Positions 26,058-34,531 of a stretch of 53,645 nt of DNA are shown piece after piece. The notes below the pieces were generated by a model that saw only the letters and a program-made list of their open reading frames with translations, had not been told where the DNA came from and made no database searches. Origin of the DNA: Rhodobacteraceae bacterium LNNU 3342. Lineage in GTDB: Bacteria; Pseudomonadota; Alphaproteobacteria; Rhodobacterales; Rhodobacteraceae. Every line of letters begins with the position of its first letter. Position 1 is the first letter of the stretch. The position numbers were made by a program, and so were the translations under genes. The DNA is taken from assembly GCA_008711135.1 (NCBI GenBank), contig VUAW01000021.1:1-53645 (forward strand), read 5' to 3'.

Positions 26058-27608
26058 TCAAGCGGCGAAGCTGCGAACAGTCGCCAGTGCCCCGTCCAAC
26101 TTTTCCCCCTTCACATCGTCCAGGGCGGCCGTCCGCAGGCGGCGCATCCAGTCGGCGGCATCCGGGCGCCCGCGCAGCATGTCAAGCGCCCCCATCACCC
26201 GCGCGAATTTCGACAGGCCGCGGGTGTGGGTGTCGGAATAGCCCTTGATCAGGCGGTAGTTGGCCAGAACCTCTGCCGCCAGCGCGCGGTCGGTTTTGGC
26301 CACGTAGAGCACGGTCGCGAACCACGCGTCCACATGCGCCATCTCGGCCTCATGGCGCAGCAGCTTGCGGCGCATCGGGCGCAGGGACGACACGACCCAC
26401 AGCATCAGGAAGCCGCCAAGGCTGTCGGTGCGGATGCGGCGGCCCTTGTCGAAATGACGGGCGTAAAGCGCCTCCAGCCCCTTGCGCCTTTGCAGCCAGC
26501 GGCCAAGACCGGTAGGCATCGTGGTGGTGAATTCCTCGAACCGCGGGTGGAAATATTCGGTCACCATCAGGACCTGGTCGTCCTTGACCACGACCTCTCC
26601 CTTGACCCGCGCGAAGCGGGAGGCGCGGGTCTTCAGGTCCGCCACCCGCAGCAGATCGTCGTAACAAAGCGACCGGGCGCAGTATTTCGCGGCGTTGACG
26701 CTCATCGCAAAGGGGGCGGCATCAAGCACTGCCACCTGTTCCACCATCTTCAGGTAGTCGGCGCCATAGTCCACGTCCTGGTAATCGACGACCTTCTTCA
26801 GGCCAAGCGCGGCCATTTCCTGCACCTCGGCCGGCAGGGCGGCGACGCGGGCCTCCAGCTCTGCCCATTTCGCGCGCAGGTGTTGGGGCACGTTCAGCAC
26901 GGGGACGACGGGGGCCGCAGGCGCGGCGGCATCGGGCGCGGGTTTGTCGCCGCGGGCGATGTCATACGCGGCACCAAAGGCGCGAAGCGATGCCTCCACC
27001 CCGCGGCCGGACTTGCGGATCACCTCTTCATAGCTTTCGCGCGGGAAGGGCAGGGCGCCCGATCCCGCCAGCGCCCCCAGAAGCGAGGACGAGATCACCG
27101 AACCTGCCTGTTTCGCGACCGTTTCCATGTCAAAGGCCACGACGTGATCGGCGGCGATGCCCATGGCGGCGATCACCTCGGCCCCATTGGCGCGGCCATC
27201 ACCGGGAACGACCTTTTCCGACACGGCCGGAATGCGGTGGGTCGAGGCGATCATCGTCGTGCGGCCCGGCGTGACGAAGCCGCGCATGATCGCGCGGCCG
27301 CCCTCCATCAGTTCGGACGCAATCAGGATGTCCACGTCCCCGATGGCGGGCGACAGTGAAAAGACCGGCATCCGGCCCGTGTCACGGCACATTTCCACGT
27401 AATAGATCGTGGCGCCCGTCCGCTGCGCGACGCCCGCGACGGATGTGGACTGCGCGCGATAGCCGTTGGCCTCTGCCACGTCGGTGATCCAGTTGGTCAG
27501 GACGCCACCACCCTGGCCGCCCACCGCCAGCGCGGCAAGCGTGATGATCTTTTCCCCTGCAGGGCCGGGCGAACGGCGGGCGATGACGGGCTGTACTTGC
27601 ATGTTCAT
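26058..27608 (-). CDS. 2-oxoacid:ferredoxin oxidoreductase, beta/gamma-type subunit (IorB-like)
   Basis: Partner of the large TPP subunit encoded just upstream; 516 residues. The N-terminal half (about 20-215) is the pyruvate/ketoisovalerate oxidoreductase gamma domain (ITLAALAVGGQGGGVLTNWITDVAEANGY, VAGVAQRTGATIYYVE). The C-terminal half (about 245-510) is a DUF6537-like extension found on long IorB proteins. It starts 10 bases after the alpha-subunit stop. Known relatives convert indolepyruvate to indoleacetyl-CoA; here the cyclase-family and aminobenzoyl-CoA-type neighbours suggest another aromatic 2-oxoacid may be the substrate. That is inference. Confidence 0.85.
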   Translation of the reverse strand: MNMQVQPVIARRSPGPAGEKIITLAALAVGGQGGGVLTNWITDVAEANGYRAQSTSVAGVAQRTGATIYYVEMCRDTGRMPVFSLSPAIGDVDILIASELMEGGRAIMRGFVTPGRTTMIASTHRIPAVSEKVVPGDGRANGAEVIAAMGIAADHVVAFDMETVAKQAGSVISSSLLGALAGSGALPFPRESYEEVIRKSGRGVEASLRAFGAAYDIARGDKPAPDAAAPAAPVVPVLNVPQHLRAKWAELEARVAALPAEVQEMAALGLKKVVDYQDVDYGADYLKMVEQVAVLDAAPFAMSVNAAKYCARSLCYDDLLRVADLKTRASRFARVKGEVVVKDDQVLMVTEYFHPRFEEFTTTMPTGLGRWLQRRKGLEALYARHFDKGRRIRTDSLGGFLMLWVVSSLRPMRRKLLRHEAEMAHVDAWFATVLYVAKTDRALAAEVLANYRLIKGYSDTHTRGLSKFARVMGALDMLRGRPDAADWMRRLRTAALDDVKGEKLDGALATVRSFAA

Positions 27609-27618
27609 TGTCCGATCC

Positions 27619-29760
27619 TCAGGCAAAGGCCACGCGCTTGGCTTCGCGGCGGGTTTGCAGCCAGTGGATGATCTTTTGCGCACGGCTGGCGCGGCGCTTT
27701 TCACGGTCCGTCGGGTTGCTGACGACTTCCGCCTGGTAGAACGAGGGGCAGAGGATCGCGGCATCCGCCACCTCGCCACAGTTGCCGCAGCCGACACACG
27801 TCTGGTCAATCGCCGCGACCGGATCGTCACGCAGCGGGTCGCCCGTGTCCTTGACCGAAAGCGACGGGCAGCCCGACAGCCGCATGCAGGCGTGGTCGCC
27901 GGTGCAGACATCTTCGTCCACGCCAAAACGGGGACGGACGACGCGCTTGCCTTCCTTGGCGGCCTTTGCCTCCAGCGGTTTCACCCGGCGCTGCTTGTTC
28001 AGCATGCACTCGGACGAGGCGACGATGACCTTGGGGCCTTCCTCCTCGGTCGTCAGCGCCTCTTTCAGCGTGTCGCGCACCTTTGTGACGTCATAGGTGC
28101 GGTCGATCTGGCGCACCCATTTCACGCCCATGCCCTTGACCGCATCGACAATGGAATTCTGCGTCTGCTTGGTCTTGTTGTTGGCGCGCGAGGACAGGAT
28201 ATCCTGCCCCCCGGTGGCCGCGGAATAGAAGTTGTCGACGATGACGATGACGTTGTCGGACTTGTTGAAGACCGCGTTGCCGACCGAACTGGTCAACCCG
28301 TTGTGCCAGAACCCGCCGTCACCGACGAAGGAAATGGTCCGGCGGCCCTTCTTGTCCGCGTTGTGGAATGCAGCGGCCGATGCAGGGCCGAGGCCATAGC
28401 CCATCGTCGTCGCGCCCAGATCGAAGGGCGGCATGATGGAAAACAGGTGGCAGCCGATGTCGGACGCGATGTGGTGGGGGCCAAGCTCTTCCTCCACCAG
28501 CTTCGTCGCGGCAAAGATCGGGCGTTCGGGGCAGCCGGTGCAGAACCCCGGTGGCCGGGCGGGCAGGGTTTTCGACAGGTCGGGGATGGCGACGGGTTCT
28601 TCGTTGGTCGCCACCTTGGCGACCGGCAGCAGGCCGGGCGCGTGTTCGGCGAGAAACGCCGCGACCCCGTCCACCATGACCTGCCCGGTATATTCCCCGC
28701 CCATGGGCAGCTTGCCCTTGCCTTCCAGCCGGACGGATTTCCCCGCCTGATACAGCATGTGGGCGATCTGCTGTTCGATGTAGTTGGGGTGACCTTCCTC
28801 GACCACCAGAACGGCGTCCTTGCCCTCGCAGAAGTCAAGGATTTGGCTGGGGACCAGCGGATAGACGCAGTTCAGCACCAGCAGGTCGATGTCTGTGTCG
28901 CCATAGATATCGGCCAGGTCGAGCCGGTTCAGCGCCCGGATCACCGTGTTGTAGGTGCCGCCCTGAATGATCAGGCCGATCTTGCCGGGCTTGCCGAAGC
29001 GTTCGTTGATGTTCCGCTCAAGAACGAAGTTCTGCGCGGCCGGCAAGCGCTTGGTCAGCTTTTCCTGTTCATGCAGATAGGTCGCGGGCGGCAGCACGAT
29101 CCGGTCCAGCCGCCGTTTCGGGTTCTCCATGGCGTCAGACACGGTCATCGGCGGGCGCTTGTTGTCCGAGGCGGTGAAATGGCCGTGGACGTGGCAGGAA
29201 CGAATGCCGACCTGCAGCATCACGGGGGTGTTCGACACCTCGGACAGTTCAAATCCATCGCCCACCGCCTTGACGATCGAGGGCAGGTTGGGCCGCGGGT
29301 CCAGCATCCAGACCTGCGATTTCATCGCAAAGGCGTAGGTGCGTTCCTGCATGATTGAGGAACCCTCGCCGTAATCCTCACCTACGATGATCAGCGCGCC
29401 GCCCGTCACCCCGCCGGAGGCGAGGTTCGACAGCGCGTCCGACGCCACGTTGGTGCCCACGACCGACTTGTACGTGACCGCGCCCCGGATCGGGTAATGG
29501 ACCGACGCGGCCAGCATCGCGGTGGCCGTCGCCTCTGACGCCGAGGCTTCGAAATGCACGCCAAGCTCGCCCAGGATGTCCTGAGCGTCGGCAAGCACAT
29601 CCATCAGGTGGGAAATGGGCGAGCCTTGGTAGCCGCCGACATAGCCCACGCCGTTTTCCAAGAGCGCCTTGGTGATCGCAAGAATTCCTTCACCCGAGAA
29701 GGTCTCGCCCGCGCCCTGTTTCAGTTTCTGGACTTCCTTGGCGAATGATCTTTCGGCCAT
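27619..29760 (-). CDS. 2-oxoacid:ferredoxin oxidoreductase, alpha subunit (IorA-like)
   Basis: 713-residue TPP and iron-sulfur enzyme. The N-terminal pyrimidine-binding domain contains GNGVGYVGGYQGSPISHL-type sequence and VVGTNVASDALSNLASGG; the TPP domain shows CTGCPERP, DIGCHLFSIMPPF and the GDGGFWHNGLTSSVGNAVF Mg/TPP motif; the C-terminus (about 620-672) carries two cysteine groups including CVGCGNC for 4Fe-4S clusters. It oxidatively decarboxylates an aryl 2-oxoacid to its CoA thioester, reducing ferredoxin. GAGGAGA precedes the start. It lies in one run with the cyclase-family and MarR genes upstream. Confidence 0.88.
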   Translation of the reverse strand: MAERSFAKEVQKLKQGAGETFSGEGILAITKALLENGVGYVGGYQGSPISHLMDVLADAQDILGELGVHFEASASEATATAMLAASVHYPIRGAVTYKSVVGTNVASDALSNLASGGVTGGALIIVGEDYGEGSSIMQERTYAFAMKSQVWMLDPRPNLPSIVKAVGDGFELSEVSNTPVMLQVGIRSCHVHGHFTASDNKRPPMTVSDAMENPKRRLDRIVLPPATYLHEQEKLTKRLPAAQNFVLERNINERFGKPGKIGLIIQGGTYNTVIRALNRLDLADIYGDTDIDLLVLNCVYPLVPSQILDFCEGKDAVLVVEEGHPNYIEQQIAHMLYQAGKSVRLEGKGKLPMGGEYTGQVMVDGVAAFLAEHAPGLLPVAKVATNEEPVAIPDLSKTLPARPPGFCTGCPERPIFAATKLVEEELGPHHIASDIGCHLFSIMPPFDLGATTMGYGLGPASAAAFHNADKKGRRTISFVGDGGFWHNGLTSSVGNAVFNKSDNVIVIVDNFYSAATGGQDILSSRANNKTKQTQNSIVDAVKGMGVKWVRQIDRTYDVTKVRDTLKEALTTEEEGPKVIVASSECMLNKQRRVKPLEAKAAKEGKRVVRPRFGVDEDVCTGDHACMRLSGCPSLSVKDTGDPLRDDPVAAIDQTCVGCGNCGEVADAAILCPSFYQAEVVSNPTDREKRRASRAQKIIHWLQTRREAKRVAFA

Positions 29761-29775
29761 GGGTGGTCTCCTCGG

Positions 29776-30222
29776 TTAGAAGTCGTGGTGGCGGATGTCG
29801 TAGAAGATCCGCAAAAGCATCTTGTTGAACGTGTGGCGTTCATCCGCGCTCAGCGCATTCAGCATCGTGTCGCGCATTCCCAGCATAGCGGGCCAAGCGC
29901 CGTCATAGGCGGCGCGGCCTTCGTCTGTCAGGCTGATCTCGCGGAAGCGGCTGTCGCCGTCCTGCGCCGTGCGGCGGATCAGCCCCGCGTTTTCCATGGT
30001 GTCGAGCGTGCGTGACAGCGTCGATTGCTTGATCACTGTCAGCACGGACAATTCGTTGATCGTGCAGGGTCCGCTTTCGGCAAGAACCGCCAGCGCCCGC
30101 ATCTGCGCGACCGAAACCCCGGCCTCTTTCAGCGCGGATTCCACCCCCTTGTTGTACCGCGCCATGATGCGGTTCATCAGGTAGGGGGTGAATTCCTCCA
30201 GATCCTCGGGGCGGGGGGTCAT
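29776..30222 (-). CDS. MarR family transcriptional regulator
   Basis: 148-residue winged-helix repressor: dimer helices at the ends and a central wHTH (INELSVLTVIKQSTLSRTLDTMENAGLIRRTAQDGDSRFREISLTDEG, about 58-105; the DxRxR-type wing is visible). It sits between the cyclase-family gene and iorA, all in the same direction with small gaps, so it is probably their local, ligand-responsive repressor. The 20-base palindrome at 31138-31157 in front of the first gene is the best operator candidate. Confidence 0.87.
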   Translation of the reverse strand: MTPRPEDLEEFTPYLMNRIMARYNKGVESALKEAGVSVAQMRALAVLAESGPCTINELSVLTVIKQSTLSRTLDTMENAGLIRRTAQDGDSRFREISLTDEGRAAYDGAWPAMLGMRDTMLNALSADERHTFNKMLLRIFYDIRHHDF

Positions 30223-30308
30223 GTCTCGCTCCCCGATCGCTTTCTAACGGCACCGGCGACGGGACGGTTCATGCCCTTGTTCATGTCGTCGGTGGCCGCC
30301 ATGTCGGT

Positions 30309-31097
30309 TCAGGCTACGATGGCCAGCGCCCGGATCGGAGAGCCGGTGCCCTTCACGATCTTGAGCGGCGCCGCCACCAGGATCGCCCCCTTGGGCGGCA
30401 GCTTGTCGAGGTTGGTGAGCGAGGCCAGACCATAGCGGTTGTGCTTGTGCAGCAGGTTGTGGGCGGGGAACGGAATCTCGAACCCGCCGGCCATGCCCGC
30501 ATCGGTGCCGATGCACTGGGTGCCCCAGCCAAGGGCCTTTTTCTCTTCCATCAGGTACTGGATGACCTCGGCCGTCGGTCCGGGGGTGTGGGGGCCGTTT
30601 TCATCGGCGTTGAGGTACTTTTCCTCATCCGTGTTGTACTGGTCCCAGTCGGTGCGCATCAGCACCCATTCGCCTTCCTTGATCTCGCCGTGCTCGGCCT
30701 CCCAGGCCTTCACATGTTCTACGGTCAGCAGGAAATCGGGGTTCTCGGCGGCTTCTTTAGAGCAGTCGATGACGTTTGCGGGGGCGACGAAATACTGCGG
30801 GTTGACGGTATCGACCGAACCGTCGGCATAGTCCTTGCCTGTGATCCAATGGTGCGGCGCGTCATAGTGGGTGCCGGAGTGTTCACCCAGTTTCAGCCAG
30901 TTCCATGCCCAGAACGGGCCACGGTCGCCATATTCCGAAATCTTGTGGATCTCGATCTTGGGGGTGTCATCCGCGAACTCCGGCGGCAGCTTCAGCAGCG
31001 GCGTGTCGGGGCCAAGCGGGGCCGTGCAGTCGATCACCTTGATCGAGCCATCAAGCAGGCCAGAGGCAAGCGTGGCGAGGGTTTCCTGTCTGGTCAT
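30309..31097 (-). CDS. Cyclase-family metal-dependent hydrolase (isatin hydrolase or kynurenine formamidase-like)
   Basis: 262 residues, cyclase fold with the diagnostic motif HxGTHxDxPxH: H73, H77, D79, H83 in GEHSGTHYDAPHHW, which binds the catalytic metal. Known members are bacterial kynurenine formamidase KynB (typically about 210 residues) and isatin hydrolases, which are longer, like this protein. Both chemistries fit the surroundings: formylkynurenine hydrolysis would follow the TDO encoded 14 kb away, and isatin opening would give a 2-oxoacid for the IorAB-like enzyme of the same operon. I favour the second because of co-transcription, at moderate confidence. GGGAG lies just before the ATG. 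Confidence 0.75.
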   Translation of the reverse strand: MTRQETLATLASGLLDGSIKVIDCTAPLGPDTPLLKLPPEFADDTPKIEIHKISEYGDRGPFWAWNWLKLGEHSGTHYDAPHHWITGKDYADGSVDTVNPQYFVAPANVIDCSKEAAENPDFLLTVEHVKAWEAEHGEIKEGEWVLMRTDWDQYNTDEEKYLNADENGPHTPGPTAEVIQYLMEEKKALGWGTQCIGTDAGMAGGFEIPFPAHNLLHKHNRYGLASLTNLDKLPPKGAILVAAPLKIVKGTGSPIRALAIVA

Positions 31098-31137
31098 GAA
31101 GAACTCCCTGAGACGATTATGAAGGTTATTGGCTCAG

Positions 31138-31157
31138 GTATATGCAAATACATATAC
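31138..31157. promoter_or_regulatory. 20-base palindromic operator, MarR type
   Basis: GTATATG-CAAATA-CATATAC, perfect 7-base arms, located 40 bases before the cyclase-family ATG and in the divergent region to the cupin operon. A weak minus-strand promoter (TTGTTC and TATATG) overlaps it. It is the likely site of the MarR protein encoded at 29776. Confidence 0.65.
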
Positions 31158-31439
31158 AGGTCATTCTTCAAGAACAAAGTTTATCCGGATGCCTCTTTTC
31201 CGCCCAAAGCAGGGTTGCCTCGGCCATTGCTACGCGAAATGATCGAAAGTTAGGCAGACAGGTGCATGAAGGGCGGCGGGCGGGAGGGATAATGATGCAG
31301 GTGCGGAAGAATCTTGTGCTGTCGTAAAGGGGATCCTTGACCAAGTTGCCGCACGAAACACTTGAAGCTTAAAATAAATGGTGCCACAGTCAGCCATACC
31401 GCGGCCGCCGGCCGCTTCGATTTCTGGGAGGCAACCCAC
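31158..31439 (+). promoter_or_regulatory. Divergent intergenic region with cupin-operon promoter
   Basis: No gene in this stretch. A plausible promoter for the cupin gene is TTGCCG (31346-31351) with TAAAAT (31370-31375), 18 bases apart. Overlapping the -10 is the motif ACTTGAAGCTTAAAATAA (31360-31377), which matches 14 of 18 bases of a motif at 38446-38463 in the promoter of the flavin monooxygenase gene. GGGAGG precedes the cupin ATG. Confidence 0.5.
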
Positions 31440-31865
31440 ATGACAGATAAAGTCGTCCCCGTCGTGACCCGGGGTAGCGAGCTTGATGAAAGCACGTTGC
31501 AATCTGGCGAATGCGTCCGCAAGTCCGGCGTCAGCCCGCAGCACACGCCTGCAAAGAAGATCTGGTTCGGCCGCGTGACCAACGAGCCCGGCCACCGCTC
31601 GCCCCCGCACCATCACGAGGAGTCGGAAACCGGCGGCTATGTGCTCAAGGGGCACGGCCGGATCTATTTCGGCGAAGACTATAAGGAATACATCGACATG
31701 TACGAAGGCGACTTCGTCTTCGTCCCGCCCTACATGCCCCATGTCGAGGTGAACATGAGCACGACCGAGGAACTGGTCTGGCTCACCTGCCGGACGCCCG
31801 ACAACCTGGTGACCAACCTTCCCGACGTGCCGGATGAGGCGCTTGAAGGCTATCGGCGCGCCTGA
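31440..31865 (+). CDS. Small single-domain cupin protein
   Basis: 141 residues forming one cupin barrel. Motif 1 PPHHHEESETGGYVLKGHGRIYFG (about 55-78) supplies H57/H59 and E63, and motif 2 EGDFVFVPPYMPHVEVN gives H101, a 3-His/1-Glu type metal site. Single-domain cupins include small dioxygenases, isomerases and binding proteins; the family alone does not decide. Operon with an FAH hydrolase and an SDR suggests an enzymatic step in aromatic or oxo-acid breakdown. It is too short to be a bicupin gentisate dioxygenase. The ATG with GGGAGG upstream is chosen over an upstream start at 31362. Confidence 0.8.
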   Translation: MTDKVVPVVTRGSELDESTLQSGECVRKSGVSPQHTPAKKIWFGRVTNEPGHRSPPHHHEESETGGYVLKGHGRIYFGEDYKEYIDMYEGDFVFVPPYMPHVEVNMSTTEELVWLTCRTPDNLVTNLPDVPDEALEGYRRA

Positions 31866-31895
31866 GTCCCGATCCGAAGCGCGAAAGGATAAACG

Positions 31896-32738
31896 ATGAA
31901 ACTACTGCGATACGGTGCGGTGGGCGCGGAACGCCCGGCGATCCTGGATGCCGACGGCAAGATGCGCGACCTGTCGGGCGTCGTCGCCGACATCAACGGC
32001 GAGGCGCTGTCGCCCGGAAGCCTGGCGCGGATTGCGGCGCTTGACCCTTCAAGCCTGCCGCTGGTCGACGGCACCCCCCGCATCGGGTCGGCGATCGCGC
32101 GGCCCGGCAAGTTCCTGTGCGTGGGGCTCAACTACGCCGACCACGCGCGGGAAACGGGCAAGGAGCCGCCGGAGGAGCCGGTGCTGTTCGCCAAGGCGAC
32201 CACCGCCCTTTGCGGCCCAAACGATGACGTAGAGATCCCGCGCGGATCGGACCGCACCGACTGGGAGGTCGAGCTGGGCATCGTGATCGGGACGCGGGCG
32301 AAATACGTGTCCGAGGATGAGGCGATGGACTATGTCGCCGGCTACGCGCTGGTCAACGACGTATCCGAGCGCCGCTTCCAGTCCGAACGCGGCGGCCAGT
32401 GGACCAAGGGCAAGAGCCACGACACCTTTGGCCCCGTCGGCCCCTGGATGGTGACCAAGGACGAGTTCTCGGACATCCAGAACATCGACCTGTGGCTGGA
32501 CGTGGACGGCGAACGCCGCCAGACCGGCAACACCCGCACGATGATCTTTGGCGTCGCGCATCTGGTCCACTATATCTCGCAGTTCATGACGCTGGAACCC
32601 GGCGATATCATCGCCACCGGCACCCCGCCGGGCGTGGGGCTGGGGATGAAGCCGCCAACCTTCCTGAAGGCGGGGCAGGTGGTCACGCTGGGCGCGACCG
32701 GCCTTGGCGAGCAGCGCCAGGTCATGGTGCAGGCATGA
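31896..32738 (+). CDS. Fumarylacetoacetate hydrolase family protein
   Basis: 280 residues. Metal ligands E124 and E126 (DWEVELGIVIG) and D155 (ALVNDVSERR), the QWTKGKSHDTFGPVGPW segment and ATGTPPGVGLG all mark the FAH fold; overall closest in style to 2,4-diketo-3-deoxy-L-fuconate hydrolase/ureidoglycolate-lyase-like members. It should hydrolyse or decarboxylate a 1,3-dioxo acid. It follows the cupin by 30 bases and overlaps the SDR start by four, so the three genes act together. It is a different branch from the FAH protein at 7202. Confidence 0.86.
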   Translation: MKLLRYGAVGAERPAILDADGKMRDLSGVVADINGEALSPGSLARIAALDPSSLPLVDGTPRIGSAIARPGKFLCVGLNYADHARETGKEPPEEPVLFAKATTALCGPNDDVEIPRGSDRTDWEVELGIVIGTRAKYVSEDEAMDYVAGYALVNDVSERRFQSERGGQWTKGKSHDTFGPVGPWMVTKDEFSDIQNIDLWLDVDGERRQTGNTRTMIFGVAHLVHYISQFMTLEPGDIIATGTPPGVGLGMKPPTFLKAGQVVTLGATGLGEQRQVMVQA

Positions 32739-33544
32739 GCGTCGATTTCGCCAAGGCGCGGGACGCGCTGACGGACCTGTCGGGCAAGACTGCCATTGTC
32801 ACCGGGGCCGCCCGCGGGCAGGGCGCGGTAGAGGCTGAACTTCTGGCCACCGCGGGTGCCTCGGTGCTGATCTGCGACGTGCTGGTGGATGAGGGTGAAG
32901 CCCTTGCCGCGCGCCTTTCGGGGGAGGGGAAGAATGTTCGCTTCCTCCGCCTTGATGTCACGTCCGAGGCTGAGTGGGCCGAGGCGCTGGCGCTGGTCAA
33001 GGGCTGGACTGGGCGGCTGGATGTGCTGGTCAACAACGCCGGCATCATCAACCGCAAGATCATCCGCGACATGTCGGTCGAGGAATGGCGCAAGGTGATG
33101 GACGTGAACGCCACCGGCGCCTTCATCGGCATCAAGCTGGCCGCGCCGCTGATGGCCGAAACCGGCGGGGGGAGCATCGTCAACATCTCCTCCAACTCGG
33201 CGTTTTCGGGGCATTACGACCCGGCCTATACCTCGTCGAAATGGGCGCTCCGGGGTCTGACGCGGTCGGCGGCGATGGAATTCGCCGATGCCGGCATCCG
33301 CGTGAACGCGATCTGCCCCGGCCTGATCGTGACCGACCTGAACCGCAGCTCGCCGCACCTTGGCCCGATGATCGGCATGACGCCGATGCAGCGGCCCGGC
33401 GAGGCGGATGAGGTCGCGCAGCTGGTGCTGTTCCTTGCCTCGGACGCGTCAGGCTTCATCACGGGCGAGGATTTCGTGATCGACGGCGGCTTTACGGCAG
33501 GCGCGGGATACCGGCGCGTGGCCAAGGAAACCGGGTTGCTCTGA
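32735..33544 (+). CDS. Short-chain dehydrogenase/reductase
   Basis: NAD(P)-dependent SDR of 269 residues. Cofactor motif TGAARGQG at 23-30, NNAG at 100-103, catalytic S152 with Y165-x3-K169 (YTSSK), and ICPGLIVTD. D48 after the second strand (VLICDV) favours NAD. It overlaps the FAH gene (ATGA). It probably oxidises or reduces an alcohol/ketone intermediate of the same pathway as the cupin and FAH proteins. Confidence 0.9.
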   Translation: MSVDFAKARDALTDLSGKTAIVTGAARGQGAVEAELLATAGASVLICDVLVDEGEALAARLSGEGKNVRFLRLDVTSEAEWAEALALVKGWTGRLDVLVNNAGIINRKIIRDMSVEEWRKVMDVNATGAFIGIKLAAPLMAETGGGSIVNISSNSAFSGHYDPAYTSSKWALRGLTRSAAMEFADAGIRVNAICPGLIVTDLNRSSPHLGPMIGMTPMQRPGEADEVAQLVLFLASDASGFITGEDFVIDGGFTAGAGYRRVAKETGLL

Positions 33545-33557
33545 CAGGCGCCCAAAC

Positions 33558-33584
33558 GAAAGCCCCCGCGCTTCGGGGGCTTTC
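33558..33584. terminator. Bidirectional intrinsic terminator
   Basis: Perfect 11-base stem GAAAGCCCCCG (33558-33568) and CGGGGGCTTTC (33574-33584) with a five-base loop, followed by T-rich sequence on both readings. It lies between the convergent SDR and MarR genes. Confidence 0.88.
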
Positions 33585-33589
33585 TTGTT

Positions 33590-34054
33590 CTAACGCTTGT
33601 GGCGAATGTCGAGCATGATCGAGATGCAGCGCGCCACGTCGGCCTCTGACACATCCGCGAACAGCTCGTCGATCCAGTTCAGGTGTTCGGCGGTCATTTC
33701 GTCCATCAGCGTCCGGCCCTTGTCGGTGATGCGGACAAGGAAGGCGCGGCGGTCGCTTTCCATTGTCTGACGTTCGGCAAGCCCCTCGGCCACCAGCCGA
33801 TCCACCACACCGGTGACGTTGCCGTTGGACACGACAAGGTGCTGCGACAGCTCGCTCATCTTCATGCCATTGGGTTCGGCATGCAGCGCGGCAAGCACGT
33901 CGAACCGGGGCAGGGTCATGTCATATTCAGCCCGTAGCCGTTCGCGCAGCGCCGCCTCGACATAGCGGGTCGCCTTGAGCATCTGGAGCCACATGCGCAG
34001 CCGCTGCCGCGCCATGTGGTCATCGGTGATCTTGTGCCGGGTCTGCACGTCCAT
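33590..34054 (-). CDS. MarR family transcriptional regulator
   Basis: 154-residue MarR-type repressor: helical N-terminus, wHTH from about 55 to 115 (MKMSELSQHLVVSNGNVTGVVDRLVAEGLAERQTMESDRRAFLVRITDKG, with the DRR wing), C-terminal dimer helices. Start at 34054 has a GGGGGCGG stretch upstream; the longer frame has none. It is the end gene downstream of the monooxygenase operon, 100 bases after it, with its own operator candidate at 34097-34115. In aromatic-CoA clusters such regulators usually sense the aryl-CoA intermediate. Confidence 0.85.
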   Translation of the reverse strand: MDVQTRHKITDDHMARQRLRMWLQMLKATRYVEAALRERLRAEYDMTLPRFDVLAALHAEPNGMKMSELSQHLVVSNGNVTGVVDRLVAEGLAERQTMESDRRAFLVRITDKGRTLMDEMTAEHLNWIDELFADVSEADVARCISIMLDIRHKR

Positions 34055-34096
34055 TCCGCCCCCAAGCGCCTGTGCCGAATTGCTTCGGGTTTCAAC

Positions 34097-34115
34097 TTTA
34101 CAGGTTGCAGGTAAA
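34097..34115 (-). promoter_or_regulatory. Candidate MarR operator upstream of the second MarR gene
   Basis: TTTAC at 34097-34101 and GTAAA at 34111-34115 form a dyad around an imperfect CAGG-containing centre; 43 bases before the MarR start. Suggests autoregulation. Confidence 0.4.
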
Positions 34116-34156
34116 CCGGTCACGGCGCAACCGCAATAGGGCGGGCGGACGGCGCC

Positions 34157-34531
34157 TTAGGGCAGTTTCCGCGGCTTTCCCTCACCATCCACGGCCACCA
34201 TCAGCAGGTCGGCACCAAGGATCTGGCGGCAGTCCGCGTCGGGTTCCGCCCATGCAGAAAGCGACAGGTTGAAGGAACTGTTGCCCCGGCGGCTCAGGTC
34301 CGCGTGCATGACGAACTCCTCTCCGGCTTTCAGGGCGCCGTGGAAGGTCAGCTCCTTGATCGACAGGATCAGCGCGTCGCCGCCCGCAATCTTGCGCCCG
34401 GCAAGGCCCGCGGCATGATCGACCTGCGCCAGCAGCCAGCTTCCCAGCACCGCGCCGCGCGGCGTGACCTGGTCATAGGGGGCGACGGTGATGAGGGTGG
34501 GGGCGCCGTCTGGGCGCGTCGCCTCAGCCAT
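34157..34531 (-). CDS. Hotdog-fold acyl-CoA thioesterase (YciA/cytosolic ACOT type)
   Basis: 124 residues, one hotdog domain. LITVAPYDQVTPRGAVLGSWLLAQVDHAAGLAG is the YciA-type opening in which the Asp of VDHAAG is part of the active site. Such enzymes hydrolyse short or medium acyl-CoAs. Last gene of the overlapping monooxygenase operon; its ATG lies inside the RidA gene end by 8 bases. It may release CoA from a pathway product or dead-end thioester. Confidence 0.8.
   Translation of the reverse strand: MAEATRPDGAPTLITVAPYDQVTPRGAVLGSWLLAQVDHAAGLAGRKIAGGDALILSIKELTFHGALKAGEEFVMHADLSRRGNSSFNLSLSAWAEPDADCRQILGADLLMVAVDGEGKPRKLP

Noticed and set aside
27466-29358. 630-codon plus-strand frame opposite iorA
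   Set aside because: Shadow frame; the minus strand encodes clear TPP and iron-sulfur motifs over the same stretch.
31440-31865. Cupin as gentisate or 3-hydroxyanthranilate dioxygenase
   Set aside because: Gentisate enzymes are bicupins of about 350 residues and 3-hydroxyanthranilate enzymes are longer; 141 residues with one barrel cannot be assigned to either.
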